Shown piece after piece: positions 13,801 to 24,977 of a DNA stretch of 64,000 nt. The DNA comes from Adiantum capillus-veneris (Eukaryota; Streptophyta; Polypodiopsida; Polypodiales; Pteridaceae). Each line of letters starts with the position of its first letter. The first letter of the stretch is position 1. Location of the stretch: contig CM043944.1 of assembly GCA_014529385.2 (NCBI GenBank), positions 91,383,914-91,447,913 on the forward strand. The letters run 5' to 3'. A model generated the notes under the pieces. It did not search any database. It was not told where the DNA came from and was given only the letters and a program-made list of their open reading frames with translations. The position numbers were made by a program, and so were the translations under genes.

Positions 13801-15060
13801 TCAAGATTCACCACTTTTATTAAGAATATGTGGGTGTTAAGGTCCACCACTTGTCCAACCTATAAGGATACATCTTAAAGGTTATTCTTTCTTACTACTT
13901 GGAGTGACCATGATAGGTTTTACATGGGGGTTTGGTTCCAAGGTCCACCACTTGTCCAAGCTAACTCTATTGAAACATAGAGAGAAGCAAAGGTCCACCC
14001 CTTGTCTAAGCTAGGGTCCATTGAAACATGGAGAGAAGATGCTCCACCATTTGTCCAAGGTAGGCTCCATTGAAACATGAGGAGAATCAAGGTGCACACA
14101 TGTCTCCAAGATGCTAGGCTCCATCGAAAAACATTAAACCCCCACATATGTCGTAGATGAGGGGTTTACATTCAAGGTCCACCACTTGTCCAAGCTAATA
14201 TGCTAGTAGCCTGAGTGGTTTGGTCTCAAGATTCACCACTTTTCCACTCTATGTCATTATATTAAGAATATGCGCGTGTTAAGGTCCACCACTTGTCCAA
14301 CCTATAAGGCTACATCTTAAGGTTATTCTTTATTACCACTTGGAGTGACCATGATAGTTTTACATGGGGGTTTGCTTCAAGGTCCACCACTTGTCCAAGC
14401 TAACTCTATTGAAACATAGAGAAATCAAAGTCCACCACTTGTCCAAGCTAGGGTCCATGAAACATGGAGAGAAGGATGCTCCACCATTTGTCCAAGATAG
14501 GCTCCATTGAAACATGACGAGAAGCAAGCTGCACCATGTCTCCAAGATGCTAGGCATCCATCGAAATACATTAAACCCACGATATTTCGTAGATGAGGGG
14601 TTTACATCAAGGTCCACCACTTGTCCAAGCTATTATTGCTAGTAGCCTGAGTGGTTTGGTCTCAAGATTCACCACCTTTTATTAAGAATATGTGGGTGTT
14701 AAGGTCCACCACTTGTCCAACCTATAAGGCAACATCTTAAAGGTTATTCTTTCTTACTACATTGGAGTGCCATGATAGGTTTACATGGGGGTTGGTTTCC
14801 AAGGTCCACCACTTGTCCAAGCTAACTCTATTGAAACATAGAGAGAAGCAAAGGTCCAACCCCTTGTCCTAAGCTAAGGGTCCATATGAAACATGGAGAA
14901 AGCATGTCTCCACCATTTGTCCAAGGTAGGCTCCATTGAAACATGAGGAGAAGCAAGGTGCACCATGTCTCCAAGATGCTAGGCTCCATCGAAAAACATT
15001 AAACCCACGATATGTCGTAGATGAGGGGTGTACATTCAAGGTCCACCACTTGTCCAAGCT
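10865..15060. repeat. Satellite array, same dimer but rich in single-base indels
   Basis: Same 425/442-bp alternation as to the left, but with many isolated 1-2 base insertions and deletions, for example around 11,468, 11,930, 12,006, 12,446, 12,770, 12,800, 12,836, 13,050, 14,040 and 14,870. Substitutions are few. This suggests uncorrected sequencing errors in the array core, or local decay. Confidence 0.85.
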
Positions 15061-16500
15061 ATTATTGCTAGTAGCCTGAGTGGTTTGGTTTCAAGATTCA
15101 CCACTTTTATTAAGAATATGTGGGTGTTAAGGTCCACCACTTGTCCAACCTATAAGGCTACATCTTAAAGGTTATTCTTTCTTACTACTTGGAGTGACCA
15201 TGATAGGTTTTACATGGGGGTTTGGTTCCAAGGTCCACCACTTGTCCAAGCTAACTCTATTGAAACATAGAGAGAAGCAAAGGTCCACCCCTTGTCTAAG
15301 CTAGGGTCCATTGAAACATGGAGAGAAGGATGCTCCACCATTTGTCCAAGGTAGGCTCCATTGAAACATGAGGAGAATCAAGGTGCACCATGTCTCCAAG
15401 ATGCTAGGCTCCATCGAAAAACATTAAACCCACGATATGTCGTAGATGAGGGGTTTACAGTCAAGGTCCACCACTTGTCCAAGCTATTATTGCTAGTAGC
15501 CTGAGTGGTTTGGTCTCAAGATTCACCACTTTTCCACTCTATGTCATTATATTAAGAATATGCGCGTGTTAAGGTCCACCACTTGTCCAACCTATAAGGC
15601 TACATCTTAAAGGTTATTCTTTATTACCACTTAGAGTGACCATGATAGGTTTTACATGGGGGTTTGCTTCCAAGGTCCACCACTTGTCCAAGCTAACTCT
15701 ATTGAAACATAGAGAGAAACAAAGGTCCACCACTTGTCCAAGCTAGGGTCCATTGAAACATGGAGAGAAGGATGCTCCACCATTTGTCGAAGCTAACTCT
15801 ATTGAAACATGGGGGGTTTACGTTCAAGGTCCACCACTTGTCCAAGCTATTAGTGCTAGTAGCATGAGTGGTTTTGTCTCAAGATTCACCACTTTTTCAC
15901 TCTATGTCATTATATTAAGAATATTAGGGTGTTAAGGTCCACCACTTGTCCAACCTATAAGGCTATATCTTAAAGGTTATTCTTTCTCACCACTTGGAGT
16001 GACCATGATAGGTTTTAAATGGGGGTTTGGTTCCAAGGTCCACCACTTGTCCAAGCTAACTCTATTGAATAATAGAGAGAAGTAAAGGTCCACCACTTGT
16101 CCAAGCTAGGGTCCATTGAAACATGGAGAGAAGGATGCTCCACCATTTGTCCAAGATAGGCTCCATTGAAACATGAAGAGAAGCAAGATGCACGATGTCT
16201 CCAAGATGCTAGGCTCCATCGAAATACCTTAAACCCACGATATTTCGTAGATGGGGGGTTTACTTTCAAGGTCCACCACTTGTCCAAGCTATTATCGCTA
16301 GTAGCATGGTTTGGTCTCAAGATTCACCAGTTTTCCACTCTATGTCATTATATGAAGAATATCTGGGTGTTAAGGTCCACCACTTGTCCAACCTATAAGG
16401 CTATATTCTAAATGATATTTTTTTTGACTACTTGGAATGTGCATGATATGTTTTACATGGGGTTTTATTCCAAGGTCCACCACTTGTCCAAGCTAGATCT
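15061..16500. repeat. Satellite array, right end
   Basis: Three further monomers, clean again. The last ones lose the dimer pattern and resemble the diverged left part (the shortened block at 15,780-15,830 matches that at 4040-4100). The array fades out at about 16,500 with single 18-mers at 16,580, 16,992 and a truncated one near 17,080. Confidence 0.85.
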
Positions 16501-16629
16501 ATTACATATATATTATACATACAATATTCAACTAGATTCCCTACCTATCATGTCCAGTAGCATGGATGCTCTAGCTTGAAGGTCCACCACTTGTCCAACC
16601 TATACTCTCTTATGTAAGGGAGATCTCGC

Positions 16630-16870
16630 TATAAATTCAAAACCTTCCCGCCTAAATTTAAAATATCCCTCCCAAATCTTAAATATCCCGCCTAAATTTT
16701 AAACTATCCCGCCCAAATTTTAAAATTCAAACTTTTTTATAAAAATTTAAATTTTACTACTTAAATTTAAAATATTCCACGCAAAATTGATTTTAAATTC
16801 AAGTTTACCACAAAAAGATATCATTATACCACCTAAATTCAAATATGCAAACCTCAAATCATTATATTGT
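16630..16870. repeat. AT-rich degenerate tandem repeat
   Basis: Short imperfect repeats of a roughly 20-bp unit, AAATATCCCGCCTAAATTT-like, grading into plain AT-rich sequence. No coding potential seen. Confidence 0.6.
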
Positions 16871-17089
16871 ACATAAATTCAAACAAATTCAAATTAACAA
16901 GCCTAAACTGATATTAGTTTGCATAGATATGAATTTATCACACCTAAATTATGTCACCATGTTAGAGAGAGTGGTTAGAGAATTTGAACAAGGTCCACCA
17001 CTTGTCCAACCTAGATACCAAGAAGGATTGAGTGTACAAGGTATTGTTTGGAGGTCCTTATAGTCCATTGGTCTCAAGGTCCACCACTT

Positions 17090-17500
17090 GTGGTAAGGGT
17101 CACCAAAAAGTGTATATATTCATCCAAAGAAATACACGTATTTTTGGTCTACATGTCCTAGTTTAAACCATTTATGTCCATTAGGTGTATCACTAAACAA
17201 CACTACTATTTTTTAGAAACAGAAGTTACAATCATATCTACAAATGGATTAGAGGAAAATCAGCTCAGCATACATCCAGAACTCGCTACAAGAATCGACT
17301 TTAACAGATCACGCAAGTAAGTCTTCCATTCAATTTTACTAGTATTACAATGTGTTAGTTATTTGTGATATTTATGTATGTATATATACTATGTGTGCAT
17401 ATCGTAATTAAGTGTAATTGTGTATCTGCATTATGTATGAGTATTACAATGAAATAACACAAATATACATACATACACATAGATAACACAGACGCACACA
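17090..17500. other. Unassigned spacer with one candidate splice donor
   Basis: No repeat and no convincing frame. A donor-like CAAGTAAGT is at 17,315-17,323 on the plus strand. It could belong to a 5' UTR exon of the gene whose ATG-proximal acceptor is at 21,225, which would put the second satellite inside its first intron. This is a guess without transcript data. Confidence 0.25.
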
Positions 17501-17602
17501 TACATGAGCATGTATTTTCAAGAGAGAGATAGCAAATACAGAGATAGATACATAGAGAGAGAGAGAGATAAATAACTGTTTTTTAGAGAGAGGAGAGAGA
17601 AA

Positions 17603-17860
17603 GATAACAGATTTCACTGTGTTTATGTATGTGGAAGAGAGGAAGACGATGTATGGGAATATGTGCACGTATTTTCAAGAGAGAGACAACAAGATAACAG
17701 ATTTCATTGTGGTTATGTATGTGGAAGTGAGGAAGACGATGTGTGGGAATATGTGCATGTATTTTCAAGAGAGAGACAGCAAGATAACAGATTTCACTGT
17801 GGTTATGTATGTGGAAGAGAGGAAGACGATGTGTGGGAATATGTGTATGTGTGCGGGGAT
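17603..17860 (+). repeat. 90-bp minisatellite, about three copies
   Basis: Copies start at GATAACAG at 17,603, 17,693 and 17,783, exactly 90 bp apart, and differ by a few bases. The left flank (17,510-17,602) is GA-rich and contains a partial copy. Because 90 is a multiple of three, two overlapping plus-strand frames stay open through the array; I do not regard them as genes. Confidence 0.85.
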
Positions 17861-18429
17861 ACTTTTAAACTATGTATCTCTGTCTTTTGACGAGAGAGTG
17901 TGTGTGCAAGAAGAGTTACAGAGAACCATCTTCTCTATATGGAGAAAGACAGAGAGTGAGAGAGAGAGAAATACCTGTTTTTTCTCTATTCGTGAGGTGT
18001 GCAATGTCTCCTGAGAAGACTGCCCGATCCTGCCCTTCTGGAAAGCGTTGTGTACGCTGCTGTTTCTTTGTCTTGTGCGCGAACTTTCAATCCTGTCCAC
18101 TCCACCTGTGTGTTGTGTACGATGCCGAGCTTGCTCCTCTACGCGCGCGTATACTCCAACTGTGTGCGATCCGTGTGCGCTTTCTGTGTTTTTGCTGCTC
18201 GCCTGCTTTCTCTGTGTGCGTTTCTCGTGCGCTCTCTGTGTGCCTAATCTTGATAGGGTTTATTAGAATGCCACGTATGCTACAAGTCCATGTTTTATCA
18301 TAGGATTAAAAAAAACAAAAGCAATATAAAAAATTAACCAATTCACACGGCCAAAATTAAAGAAATCATGGTTGAAAATATGAAAAACATGCGTAACTCT
18401 GTACTAGGAATTCACTTTTAAAAAAAAAA

Positions 18430-18660
18430 ATCTTTGGGCGCTGCCCCTAGCCCCGCGGGGGCGCTGCCCCTCGACCCCGCCCGGGGCGCTGCCCCAAGAC
18501 CCCGCCCAGAACAATATCCCAAAATCAACCTCCCAAGCCCCGCCATCGAGAGCGCTATATTCCACATCCCCATCAAGAGCGCTACCCCCAAACCTCACGT
18601 GGAAGCGCTGCCTTGTCACCCCATTGTGGCATTGCCCTAAGACCCCGCATCTGGAGTGCT
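18430..18660. repeat. GC-rich degenerate minisatellite (CGCTGCCCC...GACCCCGC)
   Basis: An abrupt GC-rich island in AT-rich DNA. A unit of about 25-30 bp with core GCGCTGCCCC and tail AAGACCCCGCC recurs about eight times with rising divergence to the right. It follows a run of A at 18,419-18,430. Confidence 0.7.
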
Positions 18661-19199
18661 AAATGGGAACATTCTTCATTAGTGAAATTTTGAACATAAA
18701 TTATATTAGCATATACTTAAAAATAATACAAATATTAACATATTAGCTATACTACTAATTTACTATAGCAGTTCTAGATTATGTCCCATACTATATTTAA
18801 GGTGCCAAAGGTTTGGCCTTATGGTCCTAGATTTAGCCAAGTGGTCAACACATATAGGACCAAGTGCACACTGTGCCACAAAACTTGGCCACCACTTCAC
18901 TTGCCAAAGTTTAGGCCACATGGTCAATCCTAACTTTCCAATGTTCTTATTATGTCACCTTTTGCCTCGTGGAAAACCTAGGCTTGTTTTCACATACTCA
19001 GGCACTTCAAGCCACAATAAATTGTCATTACTCTTCGACAACCCTTTTGTTCAAGTCTTTGAAAAAACATTGTTTAAGGCCACCCTAAACCATTTTCATT
19101 TAGGGGTGTCTAAAACTAGCTTTTTGGCAATTCGAGAAGAAAATGGTCAAAGTTTTATACTTAGTTTTAATCACTTGACCAATTCAAATATTGGAAAGC

Positions 19200-21150
19200 A
19201 AGGTCTTGTAATACTTTTCTTTGGACATCACACATTAAAACTAGGTCCCTCACTTGTCCAAGCTATGCTCTAATACAATAAAGGGCTTTTGGTTTCAAGA
19301 TGCACCACTTTCCCAACCTTGATTCCATTAAAGAAGCTAGCTCTACTTAGACATTTAATAGCAAGGTCTTGCAGCAGTTCAGATTGAACATTTTCCATGG
19401 CAGCTAGGTCCACCACTTATCTAAGCTATGCTCTAATAGAGTAAGGGGGTTTTGGTTTCAAGATCCACCACTTGTCCAAACTTGATTTGGGAAGCAAGGT
19501 CCTATAATAGTTTGCTTTGGACATTCACCATTACAACTAAGTCCACCACTTCTCCAAGCTATGTTCTAATACACTAAGGAGGTTTTGGTTTCAAGGAGAA
19601 CCACTTGTACGACTCTGTTTTTGGAAGTAAGGTCTTTACATAGTTCACCTTGGACCTTGGACATTGGATACTACAACTAAGCCCACCACTTGTCCAAGAT
19701 ATCCTCTATATATAGCCAAAGGGTTTGGGTTTCAAGATTCACCACTTTTCCAACCTTTCTTCCATTAAAGAAAGGAGGGGCTTTATAACTAGGTCCACCA
19801 CTTGTCCAAGCTATGCTCTGATATGGAAAGGGGATTTTGGTTTCAAGGTCCACCACGTGTTCAACCTTGCAAGACTCAAGGGATACTTGGACATTGGAAA
19901 GCATAGTCCTATAGTAGTTGATAGGTGGCAGTGGGTATTACAACTAGGTCCAACCTATGCTCTCATATAGCAAAGAGGCTTTGCTTTCAAGGTCCACCAC
20001 TTGTCCAACCTTGCTTCCATTAAAGAAATGAGGGGCTACGTAAACATTGGCAAGCAAGGTAGCAAGGTTCTAAGGTGTTTCACCTTGGATATTGGGCATT
20101 ATAACTAGGTCCACCACTTGTCCAAGCTATGCTCTGATAAAGAAAGGGGATTTTCGTTTTAAGGTCCACCATGTGTTCAACCTTTCTAATATAGAAAGGG
20201 GATTTTTGTTTCAAGGTCCACCACGTGTTCAACCTTGAAAGACTCAAGGGATACTTGGACATTGGAAAGCATAGTCTTATAGTAGTTGATAGGTGGCAGT
20301 GGGTATTAAAACTAGGTCTAACCTATGCTCTTATATAGCAAAGAGGCTTTGGTTTCAAGGTCCACCACTTGTCCAACCTTACTTCCATTAAAGAAATGAG
20401 GGGCTACATAAACATTGGCAAGCAAGGTAGCAAAGTCCTAAGGTATTTCACCTTGGATATTGGGCATTATAACTAGGTCCACCACTTGTCCAAGCTATGC
20501 TCTGATAAAGAAAGGGGATTTTCGTTTCAAGGTCCACCATGTGTTCAACCTTTCTAATATAGAAAGGGGATTTTTGTTTCAAGGTCCACCACGTGTTCAA
20601 CCTTGAAAGACTCAAGGGATACTTGGACATTGGAAAGCATAGTCTTATAGTAGTTGATAGGTGGCAGTGGGTATTAAAACTAGGTCCAACCTATGCTCTT
20701 ATATAGCAAAGAGGCTTTGGTTTCAAGGTCCACCACTTGTCCAACCTTACTTCCATTAAAGAAATGAGGGGCTACGTAAACATTGGCAAGCAAGGTAGCA
20801 AAGTCCTAAGGTATTTCACCTTGGATATTGGGCATTATAACTAGGTCCACCACTTCTCCAAGCTATGCTCTGATATAGAAAGGGGATTTTTGTTTCAAGG
20901 TACACCACGTGTTCAACCTTGAAAGACTCAAGGGATACTTGGACATTGGAAAGCATAGTCCTATAGTAGTTGATAGGTGGCAGTGGGTATTACAACTAGG
21001 TCCACCACTTGTCCAACCTATGCTCTCATATAGCAAAGAGGCTTTGGTTTCAAGGTCCACCACTTGTCCAACCTTGCTTCCATTAATATAGCAAGGAGGA
21101 TTTGGTCTCAAGGTTCACCACTTGTCCAACCTATGCAAACCTTTTTCATG
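19200..21150. repeat. Second satellite with the same 18-mer; 368-bp unit
   Basis: The 18-mer family (GGTCCACCACTTGTCCAA and variants with CACGTGTTCAACC) recurs throughout. From about 20,081 a 368-bp unit is repeated (20,081, 20,449, 20,817), marked by GATATTGGGCATTATAACTA. Sequence between the 18-mers differs from that of the left array (GGAAAGCATAGTC..., AGAAAGGGGATTTT). The stretch 18,780-19,200 holds only degenerate related words such as CCAAGTGGTCAA. The array stops about 75 bp before the next gene. Confidence 0.85.
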
Positions 21151-21226
21151 TTGTAGCATGATTTTTGGTTTGAAGAGTATTTTTCTATAACTATGGATTT
21201 AACAATGTTATCTTTTTACTTACAGG

Positions 21227-24200
21227 ATGGACTTCGAATCTGGGGAGAAAGTACATATGATACTTGACAATGAAATCGTTGGTATTGGTTGTGTGTGTAG
21301 AACAGATCCAGATTCCACTTGTGGTGGTACAAAGATAGGGCTGGGAAATGTCTCCATACTAGTGGAGGAATGCTTGAAGGATGTGGTCCTAACTTTTCCT
21401 ACAATGGATACTTCATCTCTCCAAGGCTCATTATGGAGTGTTGTTCGATGGTCAAAGCTTCTTTTGCAATCTTTTGTATTAAATGGGAACTTAATTGATC
21501 CACACGAAAGCTACAATGGTGATGAAGAACATGATCATTCTGATCCTCTAGTTACAGATGCAATACCTATGACAAGCCCAGAATTTGAAGCAATGATTCG
21601 AGAGTCTTGGAGAAATCAGAGGGTCCTTTTAAAAGATGACACAATGATGCAAACCATGAATGAAGGGACCATCTTATTTGTATTTCCACATGATTATGTC
21701 AACTTTCAGGAACTTGGTCCTGATTGTGTGGGTGTGGGTATTGAAAGAGAAAATGCAAGCATTGATGATGTGGTTGAAGTGGGTAGCATCACTTTGCTAA
21801 AGTGGCCCATCAAGCAGACAACAATGTTGAATGGGAGCCCATTACAACGCTTTGTTCCTGTTGATGGCATGCATGCTACATATGAGGATGTATCCAACGA
21901 TGGCAATGTTGGAAAAAAACTTGATGGGAGTAATGTTGTCCAGTTGTCAAGGAAGAGACGATACACTTTCATGAACAGGACTCAAAAATCAAAAGCAGCA
22001 CCAGCTTCGACTTTTTACCTTTCAAACAAATCAATTCAAAGGGTATCATGCATTGATTGTTGTGCACAAAAATGCTGCCAATTTGCAGATCGTGATATGG
22101 TGACAAGGTTACGACAACAATTTTGGGGAGAGTCTCAAAAATCACGCACTAATTATGTTTATGATGTTCTTTCTATATGTTATCAGAAAGATGAGAAGTC
22201 ACGATACCAATTCAGGCTAAATGGCTCTATTGTTTGTTGTAGAGCATGGTATGAGCTACATGGAGTACCAAAGACATCATTTTATTGATACAAGGAGAAC
22301 TTTGAAAATGGTGTGCGCCAATATGTACATGGGAACACATGTACATTGAGAAGGGGACTTCAACATACTAGTTTAACAAGAGCACTACTAAATGAGTTTG
22401 TGGAAAACAACTCTGAGAAGATGCCACATAGAAGTAGAACACTGCTAGATGGCTCAAGAGAGACTCAATTGGTGATTCCATCAACATACAAACAAGTGGA
22501 TATTTTATGTGAAATCAACACGACACTTGACCAAATGGGCTATGAGAAGAAGCTATCCCAATCTTCTTTTGGTAGAATTTGGAACAAAGAGTACCCACAT
22601 GTCACTTTAACAAAGACGAGTGAGTTCTCTAAGTGCAATATTTGTAGCTCAATCAAGGCAAGGTTAGAAGCTAAACCTTCTCTTGAAGAGAGAGCTCTTC
22701 TCTTGAGGGAGAGAGAAGTTCACATGGCACAACAAAAGAGTTGCAGAAGCCTATATTATGCATGGCGCACGTATTCAGAAACTCAACCACAAAAATATGT
22801 ATGCATAATCCATGATAAGATGGATCAAAAGAAGACTGCCATTCCTAGATTACGCATTGTTCCCAAGGGTGTGGATTCAGGATATAATCTGCAGGTGGCA
22901 TTGATTGGCATGATCACTCATGGACATGGAGAAGGTCATTACGGACACTTTGTCTTGAATGGTTTGTGGCCAGCTGATCCAAATCTTACAATTGGCTCAA
23001 TTGCTAATTGTTTACATAACCTCGAGAGGATAGATAAGCATCCTCTTGGTGATCTAGTAACAAATGGACTTCCAAGGAGCAATATTTCACTACTACATGC
23101 TTTGAACTCAAGGGATGCTTTGGACTACCATAACTTGAGTGATGGAAAAGAGCCCATTGTGCAGTCGTCAGAAATTGCAGAAGAGGAATTGGGGTCAACA
23201 TTTCGCAGATTGCCAGAGAACTTGTTGCTACAATTGGATAATTGTGCAGGGGAAAACAAAAATCGATACTTATTTGCCTATTTGTCAATGCTTGTTGCAA
23301 GGGGTGTTTTCAAAACCATCCAGCTGGGATTTTTAATGGTTGGGCATACACATGAGGACATAGACGCCATGTTTAGTAGGTTTTCAGAGAAGTTGAGAGT
23401 TACACAAACCTATACTTTGCCACATTTGATGGATACATTACGAAACAGCTCATCTTCATCTCCAGCTCCATTTTTTCTCACAAAGATCCCCGATTTCAAG
23501 CAATATTGTGATGGCTATCTTTGTGATGGACAAGACATACTTGTTGGACATTCCAAACCACTTTAGTTCAGGTTCTTTATGCAGGATGAGACACCAATGA
23601 TGCAATATAAGGCACATGTAGGTGTATCAAGTTGGAGTGGCAGTATTCGCCTTTGGAAAACAGACACAGAAGGCAAGCCAATGTTACCACATGGAGATCC
23701 ACCTCTAGTACAAATGGCGGAGTATGTCAAGGCCCACGAAGAAGTCATTTTGGGGCTAAAGAACTATATAAAATTTTGGAAAAATTTAGGGAATGGTTCA
23801 AGTATTCCGCGATATTATAGACCCGTGATAGATTATTGGAGTAAGGTAATTGAAGAGATTGGAAAAGCAATCATATCAGAGGGAGTCTTGTATGAAATGT
23901 TTTGGCCAAAAACTCAAGAATATTCTCACCTACAAAGCACTACACTGAATTTGCAACAAGGAGCAGAAAGATTCCTAGGCCTTGAAGAGTTGAACGATCA
24001 TTTTTGTGGGCCTCAACGAGATAGGCCAAGGGAAGAGTTTGACCCTATGTCTGATGTGCACCAAGGTGACTTTCTTATGCTTGTTCCGAGTGACACAGAA
24101 ATCTATCCAGTGTGGCTTGCAATGGCTTTATCTGACATTGATAATGAGCCTACATCACCAAACTACAGAAAACTCTTGATTCAATATTGGGCACCTTGCG

Positions 24201-24454
24201 CGAGAAAAAGTGGGATGACAGATACTCAAGCTTACAGTAATTGTTGGAAGGGTTATTGGGCTGTCAACTATAAGGACCCACAAGTGTGGGAAACTATAGA
24301 TGCAATTGTTTGGTCCTGGAGACCCAACAAAGAAGGACCATTTTCTAGAATAAAGATTCCAGAAAGACATGCTCTAAAAGCCAAAGAAGGCCTCACTCGT
24401 GCACATCAGCCACACTTGGATCAAAGTTCAGATATGGTATCAAATGTGGAGTAG
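21227..24454 (+). pseudogene. DUF7869/DDE-transposase-like protein, one frame with two in-frame stops
   Basis: A single 1,076-codon frame runs from the ATG to TAG, broken by TGA at 22,286-22,288 and TAG at 23,564-23,566; protein similarity reads straight through both. An acceptor (TTTTTACTTACAG) ends at 21,225, so a 5' UTR exon is likely. The first part has Cys clusters (CIDCCAQKCC) and the second a CNIC motif. The core has HDKMDQKK, then LQLDNCAGENKNR, then GHTHEDIDAMFSRF about 40 residues later, a D-DN-E/D pattern of RNase H-fold transposases and typical of the DUF7869 family found with eukaryotic mobile elements. The last third is a conserved-looking acidic tail. Role, if active, would be DNA transposition; this copy is probably dead unless the stops are allelic or read through. 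Confidence 0.75.
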
Positions 24455-24752
24455 AATTATGTGGAGCTTCTATTGTGACTATACTAGTCAATTTGTAAAC
24501 AAAATCTTTTTTGTATCTTCCTTTGTTTTATGTAATTTATAGTTATTATTCAAATCCATGTGTTGTACATCCTCTTGACTTTTGGTGTTTATCAACACCA
24601 CAATCCTATGAGATTTTCACTTTATTTACTAGCCACACACCTCAATTTTTCCCACTTTAAGTGGAAAATTCCCAAATTACATGAATTCGGTCGATTTGGA
24701 GATTCCCATAATGTGAGATTTTTACCAAAATACCTAATATGGTCTTGCTAGG
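24455..24752. other. 3' flank of the DUF7869-like gene
   Basis: AT-rich sequence with TGTAA/TATTATT-like words that could serve polyadenylation. No gene or repeat recognised. Confidence 0.4.
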
Positions 24753-24977
24753 ATTAAAACAAATCAGCCTCTTCCAGAAGGATGGATCCACACAGCTTCG
24801 CATTTTCATAAATTGGCCAGAACTTGTTTGACAAAAGGCAAACGCGTGCTCTATGATCCCAACACCAAAACCTATCATCCTCTCACACCTTATGAATTGG
24901 AAATGATCACAAAAATGTGGGATCAGCTTGAGCAGGAGGCCATTTACGTCATCTTTCTAGTAACTCAAACCAGCTGA
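24753..24977 (+). pseudogene. Unrecognised coding-like fragment without a start codon
   Basis: A 74-codon open frame ends in TGA at 24,975. It has balanced composition and plausible protein text (LPEGWIHTASHFHKLART, then YDPNTKTYHPLTPYELEMI). There is no ATG at its start, but an acceptor-like TTGCTAG lies immediately upstream, so it reads like an isolated exon or a gene fragment. I do not recognise the family. It abuts the decayed end of retroelement E1, whose coding runs the other way. Confidence 0.35.

Noticed and set aside
2636-16320. Dozens of 60-120 codon minus-strand frames (DKWWT/AWTSGGP proteins) as genes
   Set aside because: They repeat with the satellite period, break wherever a single base is lost, and their phrases are the same 18-mer read in different phases.
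2430-16500. CRISPR array
   Set aside because: Short repeats occur at uneven spacing, spacers are themselves repeats, and the setting is a eukaryotic satellite.
17872-18303. Cys-rich plus-strand frames of 72-143 codons
   Set aside because: Overlapping frames in several phases over low-complexity TGTG/CTCT sequence; no start context or homology pattern.
18821-19273. 150-codon plus-strand frame as a gene
   Set aside because: It runs into the second satellite and its text contains satellite words; no recognisable domain.
22286-22288. TGA as a recoded (selenocysteine or alternative-code) codon
   Set aside because: No evidence of a recoding element was looked for beyond context, a second different stop (TAG) interrupts the same frame, and other genes here end in TGA normally; mutation is simpler.
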